A DNA stretch of 64,000 bases from Pseudomonas gessardii (GTDB lineage Bacteria > Pseudomonadota > Gammaproteobacteria > Pseudomonadales > Pseudomonadaceae): the NCBI RefSeq assembly GCF_001983165.1, contig NZ_MNPU01000001.1:490094-554093 (forward strand), in the 5' to 3' direction. How positions within the stretch are numbered: the first letter of the stretch is position 1; every line of letters begins with the position of its first letter. This document shows positions 20,748 through 29,140 of the stretch, piece after piece. Below the pieces are notes generated by a model, which was given only the letters and a program-made list of their open reading frames with translations, searched no databases and had not been told where the DNA came from. Both the position numbers and the translations under genes were made by a program.

Positions 20748-23700
20748 GCGCCAGAGTGAGCGCGACTCAGCAATTGCGCGGTAATTTCGGATTGACCGAT
20801 CTTTGCTCCCTGGTTGAACAGGTCGATACAGATACGGTAGGTTTTGAAGGACTGCTCAGGTGCATCAACGTTGATGCGTGGCGCCAGTAACAGCGGGCTG
20901 TTCGTCGGGATCGGTCGATCCAGGGTGAAACTCAAGGCCAGCAGGTTCATCGGGGTGCCCACAGGGATGCGCCGGTGGCTGTGGGCGATCTGCATGAAGC
21001 ACTGGCGGGCGACTTCCAGGAAATACACCATCGAATAGTGCTTGGGGCCGCCCTGCTGGAAAAAGTGCTCGTCAGCCGGCTTGAGGGTTTCTACGCTCAG
21101 GCCCTGGGCGATATCGCTCATGTCACTGACCAGCACGTTTTCTTGCCTGGCCTTGTGCAGCAAGGCCTTGTCGCGGCAGGCGGTCGCAGTGAACCGAGCG
21201 GCGGGCAACGCCTCGTGCACCGAGTGGTAGGCCATGCCCAGGGTGCAGGTGCACATGAGCTTGCCATCTTGGCGGACCGTGGCGCGGAATACCGGCAGGT
21301 CTTTGTCTTGCTCCAGCTGCAGATCAATCGCCCCTTCTTTTTGGACATAGCGCTGGAACTTGATATCCAGGGTGTTGACATAAGCAACCCGGCCACTGCG
21401 TGGAGGCATGGCGAGCTCGGCCAATTGCAGCACGCCCTCGATCAATAAAATGCCGGGGACGTGATCAAGTGGGTGATCAAAAAAGTAGGGGTGCGCTTCA
21501 TTCACCACCAATTGAGCGTGCAGTGCCTGCGTACTGCGGCGGACATGACTAATCACGATGTTTTCCGGGCTGCGCTGCCAGTGCTCGGCAGGCCTGGCAT
21601 GAGCGTCATGGTGCAGGGCAAACAGCTCTTCGATGGCCCGGCCCCTGACGCGTAGCGCCGCGAGCAGTGTCTCTGTCAGCCGGTCGCTGAGTTCCAGCAT
21701 ACCGCTGTCATCGCTTGGCAAATCAGCCACAGGGCTGACAGGACAGCCAGGCCCGCTGAAGGGCTGCAATGGCTGAGGCGTCGGGTGAGCGAAGCGCAAT
21801 TCAAAGGGACGCTTGATGGCTGGGGCGCATTCAGGGGCTGTCGCGCCCCACTCCCGCAGTTTTTCAGTGAATAACCACATCACGGGCTCGCCGGCCTTGC
21901 GCACCTCGATCACCGAGTGAACCGCCGCCTTCATCATCACGGCCAACAGGGTTTCGACACCCGTGGCTTCAGCCAGGCAACCGGTTATCGCTTGCCATGA
22001 GCCGTCGGTACACGCTGCCGTTGGCTGCAACTCGCACACCTCAATATGCTGAACATCGCTTCGCACCTGGCCCAGCTGTGCGCACGCCTCTTCCAGCGAG
22101 GATGCGGCATGCCCCAGGACCGCTGCGCGGATCACCAACAACGGTGTGTCACTGGCGTCCGGTCGATAGGGCCGCAAGGCAAACACCCCCACCCCTTCCC
22201 CCTGGGACGTCGATGACTGCCGGATGCGTTCGAGCTCGGCGGGCGCACTGACAAAGCGCCCCGCGCCGAGCAAGAGCGTCGTGATACCTTCCTTGAACCA
22301 TTGTTGCGCGGCCAGCAGGGCGTGCCAGAACAGCCCCGGTGTGCCGGCCAGCGTCTGATGAAACCCCTTGAAGTCAAAAATTTTCGCCGGATAGCCAGAC
22401 AACATACTGGGCAAACCGGTTGCCACGTCCAGCGTATCCTGCCCAGGAGGGATGCCTTGTACCGGGCCCAAGGCATTGTGAACACGGCTGTAGACGTTGC
22501 TGAAGTGCTCTCCGCCCAGGTTGCAGCACATCACCATCGCGGCGCCGGATGAACCGGCCACCCCGGGCAGGCGGCGCAGTAAATGATTGACGCGATCGGT
22601 GATCAACAGTTTGAACGGATCGACACTGGCCAGTAGTTTGGGCCCCATGCCGAAGCCATCGATCTCAATCACATGATCCTGCGCCAGGAATCGCCCGGGC
22701 AACGGCTGAGCCGAAGCGGCCGCGCCCTCAACGAAGCGGCCATGGGGAAAACCAACCAGGGGAGCTGCCGGCTGATCAAGTTGTTGCTTAAGTGAATGTA
22801 GCGAGAAGTGGCTGCCAATCGCCGCTTCCGCCTCGACAATACCCAGGTCCAGCCTCAACACGCCGGGGCTGACTCGGGGGGCAATGGGCCGGTTGTCGGG
22901 CAGGTATTGATCCACCACCAGGTGCGCGTTGGCACCGCCAAAACCAAAGCTGGAGATGCCGATCCGAATCGCCGACTGACGGTCGGCCAAAGGCTGCCCC
23001 TGCCCGGTCGCCAGTTGCAGGCAGGATTCATCGAGCTTTGCGCTGGGTGAGTAGTCGGGCTGGGGGGGAATGGTTTTTTGTCGCAGTATCATCAACGTCT
23101 TGGCCAGCGAGGCACCGCCTGCCGCCGCCAGAGGGTGCCCGATCACCGATTTGATCGAGCCTATGGGTATTTTCTTACCGTCAGTGCAATAGGCACGCAA
23201 GAAGCTGCTCAACGAGTCGAGTTCGGTCGCATCCCCTAGCGGTGTACCCGTGCCATGGGTCTCGATGTAGTCCACCGTGCCGGGGTCCAGGCCGATATAG
23301 GCCCGTTGGTACGCCGCATATTGGGCTTGTTTGCCAGGGGAAAACACCGAGCCCTCGGCGCCATCGGCCGACAGCCCCAAGGCCCGCAGGATGCCCAGGG
23401 GGCGGCGCTGCGCCAGCAGGGCCTGGGAGACTGGCTCGACCAGGAAAGCCACCGCGCACTCCCCCGGCACAATACCGTCCGCGTCGCGCCCGAACGCCTG
23501 CATCCGGGCCCTGGGCGAAAAGGCGGTCAACTGGGAAAACCCAAGGAACAGTGGCAGTGGCAGTACCGTGTTCAATGCCATGACGATTGCGCTGTCCGCC
23601 TGCCCGCTGTTGACCAGGGCCTGGGCCATGTTGAGCGCGTAGGGGAACGAACTGCAGGCGGTGTCGACTGACAATGCCGGCCCTCCCAACCCCAGCGCAG

Positions 23701-24157
23701 TCGCCAGTTCCGCCACTTGTTCAGCTGGCCCATAGTGTGGCCCATGGGCCTCTGCCGACATTGCCGGCAGGAAAAAACTCTCGTCGCTCCAGGACGTCGC
23801 CACCACCAACGCGGTGCGCTCCCTGATCGGCGCCGAACCTTGGGTTGCCAGCTGGGCCAGGAGTGACTGGAGCACTTTCTGGCCGATGGCGACCTGCCGT
23901 CCTTCATACCGTGAAGGGGTCGTTGCGCTATCGGCCAGGCAATAAGCACTGTCCAGGTAGGTGCGATTCTTTTCCCCGACCGTGGCCGAATAGACCGAGG
24001 CTTTATCTTGCTCCCAACGTGGCAGCATCGAATTCAGAGGGGCCACCTGCCCTTGCGCCAACAAGTGCCAAAGCGCATCCACTGATGGCGCGCCAGGAAA
24101 CTCACCGGCCATGGCGCTGAAACAAAAATCCCCCTCGGGTGTCACCGTGCTCTGCAT
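20744..24157 (-). CDS. KS / KS-like (CLF-type) / AfsA-hotdog fusion synthase
   Basis: The 1137-aa protein begins with a complete ketosynthase (about residues 1-430): Cys168 in VDTACSS, His301 in HGTGT and His341 in KSVIGH form the full catalytic set. Residues about 450-800 look like a second, degenerate ketosynthase. The stretch around 600 reads QTLAGTPGLFWHALLAA where a KS would carry its cysteine, recalling chain-length factors. The C terminus (about 870-1120) is an AfsA-type double hotdog: HPYFFDHPLDHVPG near 887, then HKARQENVLVSD near 1000. AfsA enzymes join a beta-ketoacyl chain to dihydroxyacetone phosphate. There is no acyltransferase or reductase domain. AGGAGG precedes the ATG. It is the core enzyme of the cluster; the product is unknown. 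Confidence 0.85.
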   Translation of the reverse strand: MQSTVTPEGDFCFSAMAGEFPGAPSVDALWHLLAQGQVAPLNSMLPRWEQDKASVYSATVGEKNRTYLDSAYCLADSATTPSRYEGRQVAIGQKVLQSLLAQLATQGSAPIRERTALVVATSWSDESFFLPAMSAEAHGPHYGPAEQVAELATALGLGGPALSVDTACSSFPYALNMAQALVNSGQADSAIVMALNTVLPLPLFLGFSQLTAFSPRARMQAFGRDADGIVPGECAVAFLVEPVSQALLAQRRPLGILRALGLSADGAEGSVFSPGKQAQYAAYQRAYIGLDPGTVDYIETHGTGTPLGDATELDSLSSFLRAYCTDGKKIPIGSIKSVIGHPLAAAGGASLAKTLMILRQKTIPPQPDYSPSAKLDESCLQLATGQGQPLADRQSAIRIGISSFGFGGANAHLVVDQYLPDNRPIAPRVSPGVLRLDLGIVEAEAAIGSHFSLHSLKQQLDQPAAPLVGFPHGRFVEGAAASAQPLPGRFLAQDHVIEIDGFGMGPKLLASVDPFKLLITDRVNHLLRRLPGVAGSSGAAMVMCCNLGGEHFSNVYSRVHNALGPVQGIPPGQDTLDVATGLPSMLSGYPAKIFDFKGFHQTLAGTPGLFWHALLAAQQWFKEGITTLLLGAGRFVSAPAELERIRQSSTSQGEGVGVFALRPYRPDASDTPLLVIRAAVLGHAASSLEEACAQLGQVRSDVQHIEVCELQPTAACTDGSWQAITGCLAEATGVETLLAVMMKAAVHSVIEVRKAGEPVMWLFTEKLREWGATAPECAPAIKRPFELRFAHPTPQPLQPFSGPGCPVSPVADLPSDDSGMLELSDRLTETLLAALRVRGRAIEELFALHHDAHARPAEHWQRSPENIVISHVRRSTQALHAQLVVNEAHPYFFDHPLDHVPGILLIEGVLQLAELAMPPRSGRVAYVNTLDIKFQRYVQKEGAIDLQLEQDKDLPVFRATVRQDGKLMCTCTLGMAYHSVHEALPAARFTATACRDKALLHKARQENVLVSDMSDIAQGLSVETLKPADEHFFQQGGPKHYSMVYFLEVARQCFMQIAHSHRRIPVGTPMNLLALSFTLDRPIPTNSPLLLAPRINVDAPEQSFKTYRICIDLFNQGAKIGQSEITAQLLSRAHSGA

Positions 24158-24223
24158 GTCCTTTCCTCCTGATTGCCAAAATACCGAGAGATCCAGATCC
24201 CCTTTCTTGCAGCGGATCGTGTC

Positions 24224-25075
24224 TCAGCTCAGTCTTTCCAAAAGCGACAAGGTGTCCCGCGGCGTACGACATGACATCAACGCTTCACCGGCAAACTGGC
24301 TGGCAGGGCACTGCTGTGCCAGTGCCTGGCAAAACGCTTCGCGGGCAAAACCATTGAGGCCCAGTTCGGTAAAGGGCGTATCGATATCGAACGATTTGGG
24401 CTGGCCCGGGATCAGCGGTATCAAGGTGTCGAACAGCCGTTGGCGCAAGGCTGGCTCGGCGCTCTTGGCCTCAGGCGCTTGCGCTTCGGTGGCCGGGGCC
24501 GACTCGGGCGCGGCCAGGGCCGCGTTGATCAGGGCAATCGTGTGTTGCGGGCACTGGGCGTTGAGCAGTTCAGTGCCGCTGGCTCTGAGTTGCGGCCACA
24601 GGTCGACGAGCGACTCCAGGAAGTCCATCTGCACCAGGGAGTCCAGGCCCAGGCTTTCATAGGGCAGCGCCTGGTCGATCTGGTCTACGGTAAAACCGGT
24701 GATCGTCGCCAGTTGCTCCAGCACCAAGGCCTCGACATCCATGGCCGGCACCTGCGCACGGCTTGCCTCGTCAATGGTTACCGTTGCGAGCGGGACCGCG
24801 TCCACAGGCGAAGTCTCAAGCTGCACAAGCGCAGGGTTGAGCGGCGCCTCAACCCGACGGGCAAACACGCCCTCAAGGACTTGTTTATGGGCATTGAAAT
24901 ACTCCACCGTGACGGTTTCGGCCTGGGCCAGCAAACGCATCAATATTGATTCTTTCGCAGAATCCGAGTCGCACAGCGAATCAATGATTCGTTCTGAAAG
25001 AGAGAAATAACTCTGGGCCATTTTTCCATTGGCCACGATAAATTCCTGAATAACATTGCCAAGTTCAAAGCGCAT
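24224..25075 (-). CDS. Acyl carrier protein with one live and one degenerate ACP domain
   Basis: The 283-aa protein has an N-terminal helical region (1-110, no family recognised), an ACP domain with the phosphopantetheine serine Ser146 in LGLDSLVQMDF, an Ala/Pro/Glu-rich linker (about 185-205), and a second ACP-like domain. In the second domain the same motif reads ELGLNGFAREAF, so Gly242 replaces serine and the domain cannot be loaded. The first domain presumably carries the chain for the KS-AfsA synthase encoded next; the second may be structural. AGGAGA lies before the ATG. No phosphopantetheinyl transferase is encoded nearby, so a housekeeping one would be needed. Confidence 0.85.
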   Translation of the reverse strand: MRFELGNVIQEFIVANGKMAQSYFSLSERIIDSLCDSDSAKESILMRLLAQAETVTVEYFNAHKQVLEGVFARRVEAPLNPALVQLETSPVDAVPLATVTIDEASRAQVPAMDVEALVLEQLATITGFTVDQIDQALPYESLGLDSLVQMDFLESLVDLWPQLRASGTELLNAQCPQHTIALINAALAAPESAPATEAQAPEAKSAEPALRQRLFDTLIPLIPGQPKSFDIDTPFTELGLNGFAREAFCQALAQQCPASQFAGEALMSCRTPRDTLSLLERLS

Positions 25076-25187
25076 GGAACTCTCCTAAGCAAAATTGCTT
25101 TACGTTATTTCAAACAGAGTATTAGTTCATGGCCAACGCTGGCCTTGTGCAAACCAATAAGCCGCCCGGAACTAAGTGTGAATAACT

Positions 25188-26942
25188 TTAAAGTTGTAAT
25201 ACCGCTGAATCAGTCGCGCAGGCTGCTGTTCTTTTGGCGCCCTTGAGCAGCCCGGACCTCAAGTGCAGATACGTCATGAGCGTGGTTGCATCCGGCCCCT
25301 GAAAAGCGATATAGCCATCAGGCCGAATCAGCATCAATGTGCCCGCTCGCGCGTGATAACGCTTGTGCAGTCGCCAATCCGGGTCCAATAACGTCGAATG
25401 CTCAAGCGGCGCCTCGGCACTGCTGAGAGCATCGATAACACAATAGGCCTTGATGCCCGGATAATCCTGCTGCACGGTATCAGCCAGTGCGTAATAGTCC
25501 GGCAATAAAGAGGAAAACTGATCGGCCGCACTAAAAATCAGTAACGTGAACGTGCCGTGGAACAGGTCGATCAAGTGTCTGGGTGGCGTACCCGGCGCTT
25601 GCCATAATTCAACATCGGGAGCCAGTTGGCCGGCACGAGGCACCGCGGTCTTGAACCGCAACTTTCTGTCTTTTTTATGCCAATGCGTGCGCTGCTTTTT
25701 TGTCAGGGACTCTTGAATATAATCACTTTTAGCGTAGCTGTAATGATGACCGGAAACCATTGAGGGCAACTTGCGCTGAACCGTACGCCAACGACTCAAC
25801 AGCGGCAGGACATTATCCCGCAGCCAAACAAGCGCCCGGTGCTCAAGGGTAATCAGTGTGGTCAGTCGATGTGCCATGCTCTCGGCTTGCAAGGCTACCG
25901 GGTAGCGCTCTTCGTTATAGCTTTGCAGCAATGAGGGGGCTGCCAGGCCCTGATCGACATAGGCGATTTTCCACGCCAGGTTATACACCTCACTCATCCC
26001 CAGGTTCATCCATTGGCCCCCGATAGGGCTGCCGATATGGGCCGAATCGCCTGCCAGGAACACCGCACCGTGATGCAGTGACTGCACGCGACGATGCTGG
26101 AATGCGGCAAGGGTGGTCGATGTAATGTTGGACAGCGTCATCTTTTGCCCACGCCCTTCACACAGCTGCTGAAAGCTTTCCAGGCTCAAGGAAGGACGTT
26201 CACCTTCCGCCGGCAGTGCATAGGGCATCTCGATAAACAGTCGATAACGCGATTGAGCGTTGATCGGCGCGACGGCCACATAACCTTCCCGCGCACTCAG
26301 GAAAAAAGCCCCCTCGTCCGGTTTTCCGGACCACTCGATGTCAGCATCGGCCAGCATGAAGAACCGCTCGTAGGACGCCCCGTCGAAGGAGAGCCCAAGG
26401 CACTGTCTCACGGTGCTTCGAGCACCGTCGCAGGCGACTGCCCAGCGAACGGTCAAGCGTTCGTCGCTGCCATCGCCATGACGAAGGCCCATCTGCACGC
26501 AACCCTGCTGGTTCTGCAGGTCGACCAGTTCGGTATTCCACTCGACACTCCCCCCTGATGCCTCAAGCCGCTCAAGCAGGATTTTTTCCAGCATCGGCTG
26601 TGGCAAGCTCAGCAACAAAGGGTAGGCGGCATCTAGGTAGGAGAAGTTGTAGTTCAGCACCCGCCTGGCATTCGACTGCAGCGAAAACTGGTTGACCGTA
26701 AAACCGTTGCTGATAGCTTGCTCAGAGAGCCCCAGATCCCGAAGAATCTCCAGGGTTCTCGAATGCACGGCCATCGCTTTGGTCTCGGTCGAAGGGCCGG
26801 TATTTTTTTCAATAATGCGAAAAGAAACGCCCCATTTCTGCAGCAGGTTTGCCAGTAGCAGGCCAACAGGCCCGGCGCCGACGATCATGACCGTCGCTGG
26901 CCCACCGGATTGCCTGGGGGTTGAAGTGTTCGATACGTCCAT
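25188..26942 (-). CDS. FAD-dependent aromatic-ring-type monooxygenase
   Basis: The 584-aa protein is a group A flavin monooxygenase (PheA/TfdB/MhpA-like). It has the Rossmann motif GAGPVG at residues 22-27, the DG motif in VACDGARSTVRQ and the GD motif in FLAGDSAHIGSPIGGQ. A C-terminal thioredoxin-like domain (about 460-570) is typical of phenol-hydroxylase relatives. Such enzymes hydroxylate activated aromatic rings or enolised polyketides using NAD(P)H and O2. The start lies only three bases after the upstream stop and has no clear ribosome site, so it is probably translated by coupling. It is a tailoring enzyme of the cluster; the substrate is unknown. Confidence 0.87.
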   Translation of the reverse strand: MDVSNTSTPRQSGGPATVMIVGAGPVGLLLANLLQKWGVSFRIIEKNTGPSTETKAMAVHSRTLEILRDLGLSEQAISNGFTVNQFSLQSNARRVLNYNFSYLDAAYPLLLSLPQPMLEKILLERLEASGGSVEWNTELVDLQNQQGCVQMGLRHGDGSDERLTVRWAVACDGARSTVRQCLGLSFDGASYERFFMLADADIEWSGKPDEGAFFLSAREGYVAVAPINAQSRYRLFIEMPYALPAEGERPSLSLESFQQLCEGRGQKMTLSNITSTTLAAFQHRRVQSLHHGAVFLAGDSAHIGSPIGGQWMNLGMSEVYNLAWKIAYVDQGLAAPSLLQSYNEERYPVALQAESMAHRLTTLITLEHRALVWLRDNVLPLLSRWRTVQRKLPSMVSGHHYSYAKSDYIQESLTKKQRTHWHKKDRKLRFKTAVPRAGQLAPDVELWQAPGTPPRHLIDLFHGTFTLLIFSAADQFSSLLPDYYALADTVQQDYPGIKAYCVIDALSSAEAPLEHSTLLDPDWRLHKRYHARAGTLMLIRPDGYIAFQGPDATTLMTYLHLRSGLLKGAKRTAACATDSAVLQL

Positions 26943-26945
26943 AAG

Positions 26946-27557
26946 TCAGTACCAGTTTTTGTAGAAGGGAGCGTTGGCAATGCCGAGCAGGGCATCGTCG
27001 CCGGGTGAGTCGCCGTAGGCGTAAATGTAGAAATCATCCAGGTTGCCCAGGCAGCCTCTGAGCCGCATGACTTTTTCCATCCCGACACAGTTGGTGCCTG
27101 AAACGCCCCCCGTCAGCCTGTCATTCTCGGTTTCCAGGCGTGTACCGCACACATAGTCAAACCCCACGGCAGCCCCCCAGGGCGCCAGGTAGTTCTCTGG
27201 CGAATTGCTGACCAGCGCAGTGACATGGCCCATGGACTGATGCCATTGCAACCGGCGCAGTGCCTCGGGCCTGAGCATGCGCGGCAAGTGCTGCGTCACG
27301 AAATGCCGTGCATGCTCGCGTTCTTGCTCAACCGACACGCCGCCCAGGTAACAGGCAATGAAGGCCAGCCGAGCCTGCATCAACGGCGTCACGCCCAGGA
27401 TCACGCTGAACGCCTTGGGCAACAGGGGGATCAGCTTGAGCCAGAACCTGTTTGTTCCCGCGATGTAACGCATATAGCGCCAGAACGTATGCCGGTCAGT
27501 GAGCGTGCCGTCAAAGTCAAAAACCGCCAGCACCGGTTGCGTGCCATCAGCTTGCAT
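26946..27557 (-). CDS. HAD-IB family phosphatase
   Basis: This 203-aa HAD-superfamily hydrolase shows motif I DFDGTLTDR (nucleophile and acid Asp near the N terminus), motif II Ser in ALVSNSPENYL, and motif IV GDSPGDDALL. It belongs to subfamily IB (SerB-like cap). The ATG at 27557 is inside the ligase gene with AAGGAG about ten bases upstream. A longer frame from 27587 lacks such a site. In AfsA pathways (for example mmfL-mmfH-mmfP of methylenomycin furans) a HAD phosphatase removes the phosphate left by dihydroxyacetone phosphate, so its presence beside an AfsA domain is suggestive. The substrate here is not proven. Confidence 0.85.
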   Translation of the reverse strand: MQADGTQPVLAVFDFDGTLTDRHTFWRYMRYIAGTNRFWLKLIPLLPKAFSVILGVTPLMQARLAFIACYLGGVSVEQEREHARHFVTQHLPRMLRPEALRRLQWHQSMGHVTALVSNSPENYLAPWGAAVGFDYVCGTRLETENDRLTGGVSGTNCVGMEKVMRLRGCLGNLDDFYIYAYGDSPGDDALLGIANAPFYKNWY

Positions 27558-29064
27558 GGCTGGGCTCCTTGAGAACGCTGACCTCAATGGTCTTGGGCAG
27601 CTTGAACCCCGAGAGGTGCTGCGAGAGCAGCGTGGCGAGTACGCTTTGCGTCAGCGCGGCGTGCCCTTCAACACACAGGTGCAATGCGTTGATCTCTTTG
27701 TGGTCAGGCACGATGTAGGCTTTTGCACGCAGCACATCGGGGTGTTGCATAGCGACGGATTCGATCTCCATCAAGTCGACCATTTGCGCTTTGATCTTTG
27801 AGATGCGTAAGCGTTGGCGATAGAAAAACACGTGCCCGTCGTCATCGCGCCAAACCAGATCCCCCGTGTGCAGCCAGCCATCACGGAAGAACCGCTTGTT
27901 GGCTTCTTCGGCATCGGCGTAGCCATCAATCACCATCGCGCCGCGTACCAGCAATTCGCCGATCCGCCCGGGTGCGACGTCTTGTCCTTGAGCATCGACG
28001 ACACGCAGTTCCACCCCCCTGATCGGCTGCCCCATGGCCCCGCGCTGCGTCACACCCAACGTGCTCTGGAGAAGCACGGGCATGGTCTCGGTCAATCCGT
28101 AGCCTTGCACTACCGGCTTGCAGCCCAGCAACCGTCCCAGTTTTTCGGCTTCGTCCGCGGGTAAATGGCTACCCCCCGAATAAATCATCAGCTTAGGGTG
28201 CATCGGCAACCGCGCGTCTTTGCGCTTGGCCAGTCGCGTATTGAAATAGCGAATGACATCGGGCACCAGGCAGGTAAAAGACACCTCATGCTGGGACAAG
28301 ACCTCTGCCAGGTCCCTGTTGAGCAGGGTATTGGTCATCAACAAAGTGGCGCCCACGCTCAATGGAAAGACCATCATCGCGGTCAGCCCGAAGATCGCAT
28401 GCAAAGGTAGCGTCACCAGATGAACGGAGCCGACCCCTTGTCGATGAATCTGCTCATGCATGCCATCGATTGCGTGTGTCATGTCGAGGTAGCGATGAGG
28501 AACTGCCAGCGGTTTGCCCATGCCCCGATAAGTGAACTGGATCGAGACGATTGGATTGCCTTCGGGCAACACCAGCGGTTCGCTGCGCTGCGCAAGCCCG
28601 GCCTCTGAGGTAGCATTTTCAGGCAGCGACGATGAGTCCCCGACCGTGTCCACTAACAAGGAGTGACGCACACCGTAGGTGAGCTGGAAAGTTTCGCGAT
28701 GTTTTTCAAAAAGCGTTGCGGTGGTCACCACCAGCACAGGCCTGGCGCTGCCCACGACACTCGCCATTTCAAATGGCATCAACTTGTAGTTGAGGAGAAC
28801 CGGAATTGCACCGCGCCCAATGATCGCTAAAAAGTAAGCGATAAACTCAACCCCACTGGGCAGTACAAGTGCAACTTTGTCGCCCGGAACAACATTCAAC
28901 TCCTGGAGTGCGCCGTTGCATTTTTCGGCTTTTACTTGCAGCTCGCGATATGTAACAACACCGGCATCGACATCCAGATCCTTGATAGCAATATGTTCAG
29001 GGAAAGACTCTGAAATCCCGAAAAGTCGGTGAAGAAAGCCTTCCTTACAGGGCAAGGATTGCAT
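27547..29064 (-). CDS. Acyl-activating (AMP-forming) ligase with altered P-loop
   Basis: The 505-aa protein is an ANL-superfamily acyl/aryl-CoA or acyl-ACP ligase. It has motif A5 GYGLTET, the motif WLHTGDLVW with the ribose-binding Asp, the hinge RLRISK and the C-terminal catalytic lysine region GFKLPKT. The P-loop, normally TSGTTGxPKG, reads TYRGMGKPLA here, so the Ser/Thr/Gly run is lost. It may use another loop geometry; similar TYRG variants occur in some biosynthetic ligases as I recall. It probably activates a starter acid for the ACP. AGGAG precedes the ATG, and its 3' end overlaps the phosphatase gene by 11 bases. Confidence 0.83.
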   Translation of the reverse strand: MQSLPCKEGFLHRLFGISESFPEHIAIKDLDVDAGVVTYRELQVKAEKCNGALQELNVVPGDKVALVLPSGVEFIAYFLAIIGRGAIPVLLNYKLMPFEMASVVGSARPVLVVTTATLFEKHRETFQLTYGVRHSLLVDTVGDSSSLPENATSEAGLAQRSEPLVLPEGNPIVSIQFTYRGMGKPLAVPHRYLDMTHAIDGMHEQIHRQGVGSVHLVTLPLHAIFGLTAMMVFPLSVGATLLMTNTLLNRDLAEVLSQHEVSFTCLVPDVIRYFNTRLAKRKDARLPMHPKLMIYSGGSHLPADEAEKLGRLLGCKPVVQGYGLTETMPVLLQSTLGVTQRGAMGQPIRGVELRVVDAQGQDVAPGRIGELLVRGAMVIDGYADAEEANKRFFRDGWLHTGDLVWRDDDGHVFFYRQRLRISKIKAQMVDLMEIESVAMQHPDVLRAKAYIVPDHKEINALHLCVEGHAALTQSVLATLLSQHLSGFKLPKTIEVSVLKEPSHAS

Positions 29065-29140
29065 TTATAAATACTCCTGATTTTTCAAACCAGCGAATGA
29101 GACCAAAGCACCTTAGGCACAGGTACAGCGATGCGCTCGC

